This document shows positions 31,159-41,652 of a stretch of DNA of 64,000 nt, piece after piece (positions within the stretch are counted from its first letter, which is position 1; each line of letters starts with the position of its first letter). The notes beneath the pieces are model-generated. The model was given only the letters and a program-made list of their open reading frames with translations. It ran no database searches and was not told the DNA's origin. Position numbers and translations under genes: made by a program. The DNA is taken from contig JAPDRN010000017.1 of the NCBI GenBank assembly GCA_030247855.1, forward strand, positions 248,001-312,000, in the 5' to 3' direction. The DNA is from Knufia peltigerae (taxonomy: Eukaryota > Ascomycota > Eurotiomycetes > Chaetothyriales > Trichomeriaceae).

Positions 31159-32097
31159 ATGCCATCCCAACCGAGAGTCCACCTCGTCCGCCACGCCCAG
31201 GGATATCACAACCTCGGCAGCGAATTCCATTCTCTCCCGGACCCCAAACTCACGCCCCTGGGTGAATCCCAATGCGCCGACCTTCAACGAACCCACTTCC
31301 CGCCGTCCTCGCAGTCCAACATCTCCCTGGTCGCGGCCTCGCCCCTCTCTCGCACCCTGCACACGGCGTACCTCACCTTCTCACCGGCCCTGGACAACGG
31401 CAAGTGCCCCCCTCTGATCCTCGCCGTCCCCGACGCGCAAGAGACGTCCGACTTCCCGTGCGACACGGGCTCCGACCCGGACGTCCTCCGGGCCCGGTGC
31501 GCCGGGCACTCCTGGCCGGTCGACCTCTCCCTCGTCGGGGAGGGTTGGAACGTCAAGACCCTCGACAACCGTTACTCACCCGCCAGCGGCGCCATCGCCC
31601 TCCGCGCCCGCGACACCCGGCGTCTCCTGCGGCAAAAGGCGCGGGAGTTGTCGGCCGGCGGCGACCAGGACGTCGAGATCGTGCTCGTCGCCCACGGCGG
31701 TTACCTCCACTACATCACCGACGACTGGGAGGAGGCCGACAGGCTGTCCGGCACGGGGTGGGAGAATTGCGAGTTCCGGACCTACACCTTCGAGTCCGAT
31801 TTCGCCTCGGACGGTGACGAGGACGCCTTTTTCACGGAGACGGTGGACTCGCGGCGCCGCCGGGGCAAGACGGAACCCCAGTTCGACCACCACACCCAAA
31901 AACGACTGTTTGAGCGGATGATGCAGGGCTGGGAGGACCAAGGTCTCCAACGGCCCGACAAGTTGGGCCCCGAGGACGAAGCCAGTCAACCCCTGGACGG
32001 CGGCGACGACGGCGACGGGCGGTCGACCGGCCAGGAGCCCGCCGCGAAGAACATGACTGTGAACAAAGCCACGGGTGAGGTCGAGGTCGTTGCGTAG
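31159..32097 (+). CDS. Histidine phosphatase superfamily protein (phosphoglycerate mutase-like)
   Basis: Single exon of 312 aa from the ATG at 31159; the in-frame sequence upstream is open but unconserved-looking. Residues 7-14 read VHLVRHAQ, an RHG-type catalytic motif in which Gly is replaced by Ala, with the phospho-accepting histidine H12. The second catalytic histidine is H179 in L-V-A-H-G-G-Y-L-H. An arginine in S-P-L-S-R-T-L-H-T-A completes the phosphate pocket. Members of this branch are cytosolic phosphatases of uncertain substrate rather than glycolytic mutases. The C-terminal 80 residues are acidic and disordered. The gene is unusually GC-rich, as is the WD40 pair. It converges on the HECT ligase gene. 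Confidence 0.88.
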   Translation: MPSQPRVHLVRHAQGYHNLGSEFHSLPDPKLTPLGESQCADLQRTHFPPSSQSNISLVAASPLSRTLHTAYLTFSPALDNGKCPPLILAVPDAQETSDFPCDTGSDPDVLRARCAGHSWPVDLSLVGEGWNVKTLDNRYSPASGAIALRARDTRRLLRQKARELSAGGDQDVEIVLVAHGGYLHYITDDWEEADRLSGTGWENCEFRTYTFESDFASDGDEDAFFTETVDSRRRRGKTEPQFDHHTQKRLFERMMQGWEDQGLQRPDKLGPEDEASQPLDGGDDGDGRSTGQEPAAKNMTVNKATGEVEVVA

Positions 32098-32767
32098 ACG
32101 ACACGACCCGCTACTGTTGTCAAGAAGGATAACAAGGGAAAGAATTTAAGAAAACCCAGTAGAGAAAAAAAAACACCCCCCAGACGACACAGACACACAT
32201 ACAGACATGCAACGTCGGAGCACCACAAAGCCGAATGACGAAAACGACAAGGGCGTTGAAAGGAACAAACAGGAGAGCATTGGAATTTGGGTTTGGACAT
32301 TGGGATGTTGAAACGATTGGAAAACAGGCATACAAGGTTGACCACCCAGGTAGGTTACCTACACCTCAGGTAGATCAAAGGGGGCGGGCCGTTCTTTCCA
32401 TTCGCACAAAACGAGACCTTTTGGAAAGGGGAAGAAACGACCAGATATATAATTTATAGATAGAAATCTAGAAGATTGTTTCAGCCAAACAAAAATCCAT
32501 GTTACAAGAATACAATGGGAATGACGAAAGTGGCATGGCGAGAGACACCATCTACCACCTTCTACGACGCGAGTAAATTCACCCATGAAAACTATTCGTA
32601 CAGAGATCATCGTTGTCACGAATCTCATCTTCACATCCTAGCCAAAGGAAGAAAAAACCATGATTCGTCGATCTAAACTACCTCATGCTTGTATTATACC
32701 CTCGCCTCCAGGCGGGTACCCGGGAACAGAAAAGAGATATACATTCAAGCCCGAAGCCAGCACTCTT
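32098..32767. other. Convergent 3' intergenic region
   Basis: Between the phosphatase stop (+) and the HECT ligase stop (-). It contains CA/GA-rich runs near 32165-32205 and AGGTAGGTTACCTAC oligomers near 32345. No gene is seen. Confidence 0.6.
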
Positions 32768-35700
32768 TTACAGCGTACCAAACCCCACACTGTTCTCTAT
32801 CGCTTTGCTCAACTTGTCTCTCAAAATCTCTTTGGAGCTGTACATAGGCAACAAGAGCCGTCCATAACAGGTGCTGCTACTGGGTAGTCGACTGTCCTCG
32901 TCGTCTCCGTTGCGCTGAATAACAAATTGTACGCTGCGTAGACCGTTGACAGGCACGCGGTCACTGGCGGTGACGAACTCGAGGAGTTGTTTGTGTTGCT
33001 CGGGGCTGAAGTCTCGCACCACGTGCCAAAAGCCTCGGATGTATTCGGATTCCCGCTCATATCCTTCGTACGTGACCGTGTCTTCGAGCTCGTTGATGTC
33101 AATCTCGGGGTGTCCCTCCACCACAGTCTTGAGAGCTTCGGCCGTGAATATCGAGAGTGCCGTGCGATCAAGGCAGGTGAAGAACCCCCTGGCAAAGGCC
33201 TCGTATTGGGGTTGCACGGATTTATGGGTGAGCCACAAAATGTAGTCCTTGACGTATTGCTCCCGATTGGCGTTGGTGACCAGGGCAGCTTCTTCTAATA
33301 GATCGCTGTTGATGCTCTGAGGCGTCGAAATGCCTTTGATATCAATCGACGACTTCCTGCGCACCGGTGTAATCGTTGGTTGCAAGTCTGGAGATGGCTG
33401 GCTCGGTGGTGTTAATGACGGTTCCAGTGGTAGTTCAAAGGAAGTGGACTTTGCCTTCTCCTTGCCCTTTCTGTTGGGGCGTGACTTCAGTTGAGGCCAC
33501 GGATCCTCACGGCCGATTTTGAGCATGTCAACTGTCACAGTGCTGCCACAAAGTCCGTAGCTGAACTCGTAAGTCCTGGCAATCACGTCGCCGACATCAC
33601 CGTCCGACCATTCCAGTAGAGTCTTGAGCCCTCTGGTCAATTCTGGCCAACCATCAGCAATGTGATCAAGCTTTTTCACCTTCAGACCAAGAAGCTTGCG
33701 ATATAGTGCCACCGGAAACGTCACTGGCAGCGTAATGCCATTGTAGATCGCTAAGGACATTAAGATTCCGAGGGCCTCAAAGCGGTAGAGAGGTTCGAAC
33801 GATCCAGGCTGGAACCATGCTGTCCTTGTCGAACCATCGATAGTAAACATGCCGTAATTCGGGTCGAACGCCTCCGCAAAGACAAGGCGAAAGAATTCTT
33901 GTTGCACGCCACCGTAGTCGACGCCGTCTTCGCCCTCGTCCTTGCCCACACGGACCCGAAGGGGACGCATGATCTCCACCCGTTGCCGACGCCATATCTG
34001 ATTGATTGCATCGTTCAACAGATTGTCTCTCCGGACCGTGAGTACGAAATAACGAGCCATATGTGGTCGTAGTTGAGCTAGAATCTCCTTGTGACCGTAG
34101 ACAGGGATTTTTGGAGCCCACAAATACTGCCTTGCATCGCCATAGACCAGGGTAGCACTTTCGTAGGACTTTTTCATCATGTCGAGGTTGAGAGCTCTGA
34201 AGTACCTAACCAAGGTGGCGGGCTCAAAGAGGAACGAAAAGGACAGCAGATGCATTTTTCGAGTATCTGCGCGAAAGGCTAGCCATTCACGAGGCATCGC
34301 CGCTTCGTCAAACACGTCGGCGATGAATGGCATATGGAAAAGCTCCGAGTTCAAATTCAGCTGCTTTCTTTCGTGGTATAGGCCAGCCAACAATTCCAGA
34401 GTGCCACCAACTGAACCGTTTCGTTGCACGATAGGTTTCCGATCCCAAGCTTTCAGCAATACTGTCCTCAAAAGCTCGATGACGCTGGTCCCGATCCGGC
34501 TTGATCTTTGATCCGGAGACTTCCATGCTCTCAAGGTGTCTTTGTCGAAGCGCTGGACCAGTAAAGTGACCATGCTCTTCTTCTTTTTCTCCTTAAGACC
34601 AGCTCGGGCTGGGTCTTGAATAGTTGCAGACGATTTGTCTGCAAGAAGCCGATGACTGATGATGTCGGTGATTGCATAGAGAAGCCGAAGCACGGACCAA
34701 TCGTCGAGGACATCGAGAGAGTGAATCATTAAATTCATATACTGTCGGGAGAAATGTAGGATCTTCCCATTGTGATCGCGTTCGAGGGGCTCCCATCGTG
34801 AATGGGCGCGACCACTATTACGTATGGTCGCGAGACGACCAAAAGGTGCTTGGCTGCCCCAAAAAGGCCCGTGGAATCCATAAAAGGCCAGCGAGGCAAT
34901 CGACATCAGTCCTATTAGGCACAGTTCTGCCACATGATGATCGCTGAGTGGTAGGAGCGAGTTGTCTTGTTGCTGGAAGATGGCACTTATGTCCATCGCT
35001 TCATCTGACAAAACCTCAGATGGGACGAAGGAATGTCTTCTGCTGTTAGCGCACGCTCTCGTATCGCTTTCGGTGATGGACAGGCTACGCCTGCCAGCCC
35101 CCGGTGCGGTCACCCCGCGTGGTAAGCGATATGCATGCTGCAAGGCTGTCAGGATACAACCAAGAACCAAATCACGCTGTTCAAATTTTTCCAGGAGGGC
35201 GAAACTTAACAATAAGCTGTCAAGGTCTCTTTTAGACTGCGTTGCCAATTTCGGTACATCGTCAGGCGTATCGTCCGCTTGAGTATTGATAGAATTATCT
35301 GGAGCCTCATGATCTTCAAGGACAACAGGATTCGGGTGAGATTGTTGAAAGTTTTTGACTGCGCGTAGCAAACGATGAGGGTGGCTGAGACAATATGAAC
35401 AGCTTTGTCGAAAAAAGGGTAGCACACTTTGCTTGTAAAGGGAAGGGTTTGATATTTCCATGTCGTGGAGCCATGATAGGGTGGGCCAGTCCAGAGTTCG
35501 AAGGCTGTACGAGCTCACTCGCAGACAACCTTCGCTTTCATTGTCTGGCGATATCGTATCATGTGCTTCTTGCTCAATCGGATGACCGGGTCTCGGTGAT
35601 GTAGACCGGGGATTTGAGCTTTGGAGGTTCCCAGAATCTTGCTGTGCACCGTTCGACGCTATTATCTCGCCGCACATCTGTTCATCTTCATCACCCTCGG

Positions 35701-36604
35701 AGAGATGCGTCTCACTGGCGACGTAGCGTAGGCTCCTTGAAGGAAACCAGTCAAGTAGTCGTAAAGGCAAAAGATCGAATAGAGTCTGTGTGAATGAAGC
35801 AATGTCCTTCGACCTTACGGGATCAGGCGAGCGATAGGCTGTCTGAGATTTGGGAATGGCATTATGGTGTGTTTGACGTTCTTGTCCTCCTTCTTCGCCA
35901 CGCCGACTAGAGTTTTGTGAATTCACCGCATCGACAACATCCTGAGAAATTTCCTTTGGCTCTCTGGAGATATCGAGACCTCGTATGGCCTGGCCTGCTT
36001 GGACGACCCCGTCGTGATTGGACTTCGCTCGCTCCTGAGTCGCGCTCTGCGATCTCGGGGAGGAATGCCGTGCGCGCTGCGCTTGGAGTGGACTTTTGGG
36101 CGGTACAGAGTGTCCATTTTGCACATACGGCGTCTTGTCTAAGCTGGCACGCCTCCTCTTGGCCACGGCGGGGTCCTCATACCAGGGCACGACGGGTTCA
36201 TTAGGACAGAGTTCGGCGAGCGGTTCTTTGCCACCTCTCGAGAAGTCTTCGAGTAGCTGACATGCAAGCGTCCTAGCACTCAAGTCTGTATATTTTCTCA
36301 ATGGCCCTGTGCTGTTTCTCTTCCTGTAACTCAAGCAGGTGGGCGTGCTGCAGTTGGTGTTCCTACAGCCATACTGGATCTGATTGGTGAAGCGTCGAAG
36401 GAGGAGACGTAATCTTCGATCTCGTTGATGATGAATGTTCAGATAGTCTGACCTCGAGTCGGAAATAGGTATGATATCGGGCAAGAGAAAGTCTGGGACA
36501 TCGAACCCAAGGTCGGCGGCCTTGACTTTGTATTGTTTGTCTGGCGCATCTGAGCCGGAATCGTCGAAGGCTGCGCTCCGAGATGCATGCTTCCCATAGT
36601 GCAT
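32768..36604 (-). CDS. HUL4: HECT-type E3 ubiquitin ligase with AZUL zinc finger (Hul4-like)
   Basis: Single exon of 1,278 aa. Near residues 60-110 lies an AZUL domain, the UBE3A-type N-terminal zinc finger, with C-R-N-T-N-C-S-T-P-T-C-L-S-Y spacing. A long Ser/Pro/Arg-rich region (to about 330) and a helical middle follow. The C-terminal HECT domain covers roughly residues 920-1278. The ubiquitin-accepting cysteine is C1246 in L-P-S-S-S-T-C-Y, 33 residues from the end, as expected. The enzyme should transfer ubiquitin from E2 to substrates, directly through this thioester. Length and domain order match the fungal Hul4/UBE3A-related group. No intron is needed. HECT ligase is certain; orthology to yeast Hul4 is likely. 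Confidence 0.92.
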   Translation of the reverse strand: MHYGKHASRSAAFDDSGSDAPDKQYKVKAADLGFDVPDFLLPDIIPISDSRSDYLNIHHQRDRRLRLLLRRFTNQIQYGCRNTNCSTPTCLSYRKRNSTGPLRKYTDLSARTLACQLLEDFSRGGKEPLAELCPNEPVVPWYEDPAVAKRRRASLDKTPYVQNGHSVPPKSPLQAQRARHSSPRSQSATQERAKSNHDGVVQAGQAIRGLDISREPKEISQDVVDAVNSQNSSRRGEEGGQERQTHHNAIPKSQTAYRSPDPVRSKDIASFTQTLFDLLPLRLLDWFPSRSLRYVASETHLSEGDEDEQMCGEIIASNGAQQDSGNLQSSNPRSTSPRPGHPIEQEAHDTISPDNESEGCLRVSSYSLRTLDWPTLSWLHDMEISNPSLYKQSVLPFFRQSCSYCLSHPHRLLRAVKNFQQSHPNPVVLEDHEAPDNSINTQADDTPDDVPKLATQSKRDLDSLLLSFALLEKFEQRDLVLGCILTALQHAYRLPRGVTAPGAGRRSLSITESDTRACANSRRHSFVPSEVLSDEAMDISAIFQQQDNSLLPLSDHHVAELCLIGLMSIASLAFYGFHGPFWGSQAPFGRLATIRNSGRAHSRWEPLERDHNGKILHFSRQYMNLMIHSLDVLDDWSVLRLLYAITDIISHRLLADKSSATIQDPARAGLKEKKKKSMVTLLVQRFDKDTLRAWKSPDQRSSRIGTSVIELLRTVLLKAWDRKPIVQRNGSVGGTLELLAGLYHERKQLNLNSELFHMPFIADVFDEAAMPREWLAFRADTRKMHLLSFSFLFEPATLVRYFRALNLDMMKKSYESATLVYGDARQYLWAPKIPVYGHKEILAQLRPHMARYFVLTVRRDNLLNDAINQIWRRQRVEIMRPLRVRVGKDEGEDGVDYGGVQQEFFRLVFAEAFDPNYGMFTIDGSTRTAWFQPGSFEPLYRFEALGILMSLAIYNGITLPVTFPVALYRKLLGLKVKKLDHIADGWPELTRGLKTLLEWSDGDVGDVIARTYEFSYGLCGSTVTVDMLKIGREDPWPQLKSRPNRKGKEKAKSTSFELPLEPSLTPPSQPSPDLQPTITPVRRKSSIDIKGISTPQSINSDLLEEAALVTNANREQYVKDYILWLTHKSVQPQYEAFARGFFTCLDRTALSIFTAEALKTVVEGHPEIDINELEDTVTYEGYERESEYIRGFWHVVRDFSPEQHKQLLEFVTASDRVPVNGLRSVQFVIQRNGDDEDSRLPSSSTCYGRLLLPMYSSKEILRDKLSKAIENSVGFGTL

Positions 36605-37460
36605 GACAGCGAGAATTCAACGCTAATGTGTGACGAGATCGATACCGTAACAAGAATAGAACCTAGAAACGCAATACAGGCAAAAGATGGCAATGCGAGA
36701 TCGAAGGAGGGTGCGAGTTGAGTCGATGGTCGTTTGGCGACTGCGGAGGATTATCGCATACATGGCACACAGCCTTGTGACCTCATAAGGCTGCCCGGCC
36801 GAGATCTCTCACGCTCAATACTTCACTTCTATACTTTTCTCTTCCGTGGCTTAGATTGAATTCCAACACTCGTTTGACACTTGTTGCAATCTAGGAGCCA
36901 CCCGCGCTACCAATATGCACATTCTTGTTACGCAGCAAGAGGATAATATGCCTAAATTAGCAAATTCTCAGACCTGTGGCATGGAGAGATTCTCCTACGG
37001 TGTAATTCAAGCTGATTAACTAAGGCAGTTCTGGTCACTCTTTTGGCATTCGTGAAAACTCAGTCTTGTTCTGGGCGCTTGAAGACGTTTACAGTATTTT
37101 GGAGTTCGATATTAGTCGGTGTAAGATTGACACTCTTCTATCATCATACATATAATACAACCCGGATTGCAAATGAAAGTCTCATTCGCCTGGGCCTCCA
37201 CCAGGATCACAATGCGACAGTATGCATTGCTCTCTGCCGTTTTGTATTCACATCGACATCACGGCACTTCGTCGGCCAGAGTCGACTCTCGCCACAGAAT
37301 AAAACCTTTATGTCCATACGCCCGCTATGCACAAAGACCCCATTGACCAGAGAAAGGTGAGACTTTGGAGAGTAGAGAAACCGCTAAAGTTGGGTCGTTA
37401 GGCGCGTCGAATCCAACGACGGAGATCTTAGATAAAGTGTGGAGTGGTGGCCATCTCAAG
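36605..37460. other. Intergenic, HUL4 promoter region
   Basis: Between the HECT ligase start and the TIM17 stop, both on the minus strand. No gene is seen; the frame at 37043-37360 has no family features. Confidence 0.6.
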
Positions 37461-38035
37461 TCATGCGGCCACACGAGGAGATTCTGAAGGTGGTGTGCCA
37501 GGAGGAGGAAGCTGCATCGTGTTAGCTGTGCTCATATCTCGCTCTGCACCGATGAACTTACATCGAGTCTCGTATTTTCTGCCATTAATCTCTGGATACC
37601 AATGCCCACGCCCTCAATGACCGCCAGGAAGATTGCACACATGATGGCTCCATTTCGGGCTGCTTTGTAGCCTCCTCTTATCGCAAGAGCACCACCGGTG
37701 AAGAAGCCGGCAATGATTGAATTGTAGGGATCCTCCTTCTTTCTGATGCCTTTTACTGCGCAATCGAATGTGCTGAACAAGCCACCCCATACGCCGAAGT
37801 TGCCGCCAGTGACTGGTGCTCGAGCTTTGACGGCGGTGATCATGCCTATCCGTCGTTCGCCATATGGAGAATTTCTGAAGCCTTTAATACCGTGCCACAA
37901 TGTTCCTACAAGCTGGTCAGTCAATTGCCGTTGCATTCATGCGTCGGCTGGCATACCTCCCAGAGCACCCATTGAAAAGGCACCTCCAAAGTCGGACAGC
38001 GCTACCCACGGGCATGGATCTCGTGAGTGATCCAT
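37461..38035 (-). CDS. TIM17: Mitochondrial import inner membrane translocase subunit Tim17
   Basis: Three exons, complement(join(37461..37511,37562..37905,37957..38035)), encode 157 aa, the family length. The introns are only 51 and 50 nt (GTATGC...TAG and GTAAGT...CAG). The N-terminus [10 protein letters not shown], the G-G-A-F-S-M-G block, [23 protein letters not shown] and the final [14 protein letters not shown] are diagnostic. Four membrane segments are present. The two conserved cysteines (C8 and the one in T-F-D-C) can form the structural disulfide. Tim17 is the core of the TIM23 presequence translocase. Confidence 0.97.
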
Positions 38036-38590
38036 TATGATAAAATCTGATTAGAAAGAGGCCCTGATGGACTCTGGAATCGTTGAGCAATGGTATAAGC
38101 ACTGCGCACGGTATTTCCCAAGCAGCGACAGAGGTTGGAGGATCAAGGTTTTCCTTCTACTGTGACGGCAGGAGGATCGGATTGCAGGGCTCAAGTCGTT
38201 CGGCGCTGCAGGAAGAAACAGCAGCGCTCACATGCAGTCGTTGCGTGGATCGAGTCTAAGTAAAATAGAAATACGACAAATCGAAGCGAGGATGAATGTT
38301 TCTCAGGTCGATCGACGACGAAATTTCGCCGCAGGTCACGTGATAAGTCGGAATCCCGGCGCGCCGTCCGCCACGGCTGATATTGATGAGAATCAATACT
38401 AGACACGGGGAGGATGGCTTAAAGAGGCCCCTGTCCGTGGACCATAGAGTTTCGTATCTCATTATATCATGCATCATATACTTGTAATTAAATATGTCCC
38501 ATATGTACCGTAACGCCATGCTCCAATATGAGAAAGTGTACTCATCTAGTTCGTTATGAAAGGGGTAACCATGAACTCCAAATTCCACCA
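38036..38590. other. Intergenic, TIM17 promoter region
   Basis: A 555-bp region between the TIM17 start and the stop of the 458-aa gene, both minus-strand. No gene or recognised motif. Confidence 0.6.
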
Positions 38591-39967
38591 TCACCTCCTC
38601 GACGAAGTGTCCGTATCTTTGCTGCTGAATATTCGACGCAATGGACTTGGCTTTTTGACTTTGACAAGACTTCTTTCTCGCCTGTCCGATTTGCTTTTCC
38701 GCGATTTGGAGCTTTCACTCCCGACCACCGTTCGATCCGGGTCATCATCAATATGTCGATGTTTCTTCTTCCGCCTTTCATCTCGAGGCTTCTCGCTCTG
38801 GCGATCACGGCTCGGATCCCTGGGCATCGGCAGATGTCCCATTGAGCGAGCTGCCAAAGGTGTAATGAATTCGCCCTCAACACTGGTAGCAACACTGGCA
38901 GTTTCGGCATCTGCGATACCACGTCGCCAGTGCTCGATCCGATCAAGTTCATGGACATCGATCATTTCATCCGCGACCTCCTCCTTGTCACTAACCTTTG
39001 CTCGGATCTTTTTGATGATCTTGTAGCCACCGAACATCACAATGGTGATGCCCACACCTACGCCTACCGCGATGAGGAATTCGGGGGCAGCGAGCATAGC
39101 AAACACGGTTGGGGCACCGGTCTTGAAGGCTGCCAGAGCTCCTGGGGCCATCTTCGTGGCTAGATTACTGATCTCGGCCAGTGTCAATGCAACGGCTGCC
39201 ATAGCATCGGGATTCTTCTGGAGATGAGTCACAATTGCTCTGACACTGTGTTGGGCGCAATTGGCTTCGTCGAGCAAAATCTTGCATTTTGTGACCAGAC
39301 TGGACATTTCTTGTTTTTGTAGCGTCTGTTCGACCTTTGGGTCTAACATGAGTGACTCTGGATGAAACTCGCCATACGCCAGGTCCATGTCAATGTGATC
39401 ATCAACTTCGGAAGTGGAATGTGACCTCACGGGGGGAGGACGATGGGAACGAGGATGCTCGAATGGAAGATCGGTTGTCCGACGTAGAAGCCCATGTCCT
39501 TCGGGAGGGTATACAGGAGAAATCGGAGCGGAACGATGTTGACCATAGAGCTCCTCGTTGAACTGAGCGAGACCAACCGGGGCGGGGTAGGTCTCGACCG
39601 GGGCCGCATGCTCAATGGGCGGAAGACCGTTCTCTGCATGGCCCTTCCGTCTTGTCGATCCCGAGGAGTGATGGTGTTCTCGTACTGATGGCCGACGTCG
39701 CTCTGCATCGTGCTCTTTCTTGTGACTATGCTTTCTCCTTGACCTGTGGGATGTTTCTGATCTCTCCTCCTCCTCAGCCAAAGTCACCGCCTTTAGAGCC
39801 TTTCTCAATTCTCTGTCTTCCCTGGCTCTACGGTCTGCCACAATTTCGGCTTTCCGTTCAAGATAGGCTAGTTTCGCCTCTTTGAACACGTTCTTCAATT
39901 GTTTTGTCGTACTGACAACTTTGTTCGACTTGTCCACGATCGCTATGGTCTGGTGGATCGCTGCCAT
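38591..39967 (-). CDS. Fungal protein with a single glycine-rich membrane segment, function unknown
   Basis: Single exon of 458 aa. The first 60 residues form a basic helical region (K-Q-L-K-N-V-F-K-E-A-K-L-A-Y-L...). A His/Arg/Ser-rich disordered stretch follows (about 65-200), then a helical block (about 210-300) with A-P-G-A-L-A-A-F-K-T-G-A-P. One hydrophobic segment with a glycine zipper (V-G-V-G-V-G-I-T-I-V-M-F-G-G-Y-K) lies near 305-325. The tail is strongly basic, with K-K-H-R-H and several K/R clusters that could be nuclear or membrane-surface signals. A small protein-like core in a disordered frame suggests a lineage-specific fungal family; I cannot name it. Confidence 0.75.
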   Translation of the reverse strand: MAAIHQTIAIVDKSNKVVSTTKQLKNVFKEAKLAYLERKAEIVADRRAREDRELRKALKAVTLAEEEERSETSHRSRRKHSHKKEHDAERRRPSVREHHHSSGSTRRKGHAENGLPPIEHAAPVETYPAPVGLAQFNEELYGQHRSAPISPVYPPEGHGLLRRTTDLPFEHPRSHRPPPVRSHSTSEVDDHIDMDLAYGEFHPESLMLDPKVEQTLQKQEMSSLVTKCKILLDEANCAQHSVRAIVTHLQKNPDAMAAVALTLAEISNLATKMAPGALAAFKTGAPTVFAMLAAPEFLIAVGVGVGITIVMFGGYKIIKKIRAKVSDKEEVADEMIDVHELDRIEHWRRGIADAETASVATSVEGEFITPLAARSMGHLPMPRDPSRDRQSEKPRDERRKKKHRHIDDDPDRTVVGSESSKSRKSKSDRRERSLVKVKKPSPLRRIFSSKDTDTSSRR

Positions 39968-40750
39968 GGTAGGCTAGGAGTATGAAGGTATTTAGATGGT
40001 CTTGTTACTCAGATATTGACAATAGGTCGTCCGTTGGGTAATCGATTCTGACTGGATTCAGACACTCGGAATTGAATTTGGACGAAGTGTGAGTCCTGTT
40101 ACTCTGTAGAAGTGATTGTTCATTTAGCGTCAGTTGGTGGTCACCAAAATAGCATGGCTGGTAATGCGGCGGTCAACAAAGACACTATCTTCGATGATAG
40201 TCAAAGAAATCATGAAGATATCTCAGTGAGACCTTATTGTTTCAATGCCCAAGGGCTCGCCAAAGCAGGGCGGCAACAGCCAGGGGCATTGTCTCCAATA
40301 GAAAGAGCATTGTTACGAGTTGGGCTGCGTGGTGCCGATTGAATGGTGAGAGACTTCTCCCGCTGGAGACGTCAACCTCGTGCTCAGCCACGCGTCTTCC
40401 AGCCACATGAGGCGCAGCATTTCAACAATCTTTTCAAGATTAGTGTGGCGCCATAAACTTATCGATCAACAGCATCAGAGTATCGAGGTTGATCTACAAG
40501 TACGCAGACCTTAAACTATGATAGAGCCTGAGTTTTGCGAAATTGTGAGTTGGTTGATGGTTGATAAATTACGTGGCTCGACTATTTCAGTTCATTCATA
40601 CAAGCCAGATGCCTATTCGATGAGAATCCCTAGACCGCCAGAGCCCACGAAACACTAGATACTCATAACATTGCTCCGGAGCATTTGATCCTCTTTGAAT
40701 CGTGGTGCTCAACAGGGCATGTTAGGTTAGAAGGGCAATCGAGGATCCTA
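39968..40750. other. Intergenic
   Basis: Between the start of the 458-aa gene and the stop of the ECM15-like gene. No gene is seen; the frame at 40112-40342 is not protein-like enough to call. Confidence 0.6.
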
Positions 40751-41304
40751 TTATGACTCGCTCGCAAGCAGCTTCTCCACGGCCGCGACCTTGTCTTCCA
40801 TCGTTTGTGCCTTGTCTGTTCGACTCCCAATGCGAATATCTGTTTGGATCCGCACGATTCCCTTGTCGTGTAGTATGGTATGAGCTTGGCCAATTAGCCG
40901 TGTCACATCGTCCCAAGATCCTTCTGTACAGAAAACAATCGTTAGCTTATATATTGGAATACCAATATGTCCAGAGTCCTGCTATTGCCGGGCTTGCAGT
41001 GAAGTTCACTTCATCTCCAGATAGAATGACGTAGTAGATGATGGAGCCTCAACAAACTCCCTGAGCATTTCTTTCCGATGACCCTCGCAACAGACCGTAT
41101 TTAATGATATAGGTGAAAGAGATTGTTCTTACCAACAGTAGTTCCCGCCGAGTGCATAGAATATTTCAAACCGCTTTTCTTCATCAATCGTTGAACATCT
41201 GCTATCTGCTCCGACACGGATGCGGTCGGAGTCCCTATAGGTATCAGACAGAAGTCGGCCGTACATTTGCCTGGAGTTTCAATTTTCGATGTATCCATCG
41301 CCAT
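40751..41304 (-). CDS. ECM15: Ecm15-like protein, thiamine-binding-fold family (UPF0045/MTH1187)
   Basis: Two exons, complement(join(40751..40923,41133..41304)), encode 114 aa, close to the family's usual 100 or so. The 209-nt intron (GTAAGA...CAG) splits a glutamate codon. Exon 1 gives C-T-A-D-F-C-L-I-P-I-G-T-P-T-A-S-V-S and H-S-A-G-T-T-V; exon 2 continues exactly in register with E-G-S-W-D-D-V, G-Q-A-H and T-D-I-R-I-G-S-R-T-D-K. These are the conserved blocks of the YkoF/MTH1187 ferredoxin-like fold, which binds thiamine or a related ligand as a tetramer. Yeast Ecm15 was named from a cell-wall screen; its role is unclear. The ATG at 41298 is an alternative start. Neither exon alone stands out as a gene. 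Confidence 0.88.
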
Positions 41305-41573
41305 GTTCAAGTGGTTTTACGTGTTTCGATTAAGCAAATAATTCGAGCAGGTGACACAGCGCTGTGGTGTAAGGCCGGGCCTTTTGTTCTGCTAAGGGGC
41401 AGCCTTGGGAATGAGTTCCGCACAGAGCAGACCTCCAATAAAGCTTGGCGTGCCGGCACAAAATAGATGTCGACCCATAATAAAAATGGGTTTAGTTAAG
41501 TATTCAATAAGCCAGATTTAGGCTTTGAAATCGTCTCAAAATAATTCATTATTTTACGAGACCTAGGATTCAT

Positions 41574-41584
41574 TGGTGTAGTGG
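41574..41584 (+). promoter_or_regulatory. tRNA-Val A box
   Basis: TGGTGTAGTGG fits the TFIIIC A-box consensus TRGYNNARNNG at every fixed position and lies in the D arm of the tRNA gene. Confidence 0.85.
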
Positions 41585-41633
41585 TTATCACGCGTCGTTC
41601 ACATGCAGTGAGCACACATCCGACGAGGTCCTC

Positions 41634-41644
41634 GGTTCGATCCC
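41634..41644 (+). promoter_or_regulatory. tRNA-Val B box
   Basis: GGTTCGATCCC matches the B-box consensus GGTTCGANNCC exactly and forms the T arm and loop. Confidence 0.9.
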
Positions 41645-41652
41645 GAGATGAA

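Noticed and set aside
33790..33810. GGTTCGAA resembling a tRNA B box
   Set aside because: It lies inside the HECT ligase coding sequence and no cloverleaf can be built around it.
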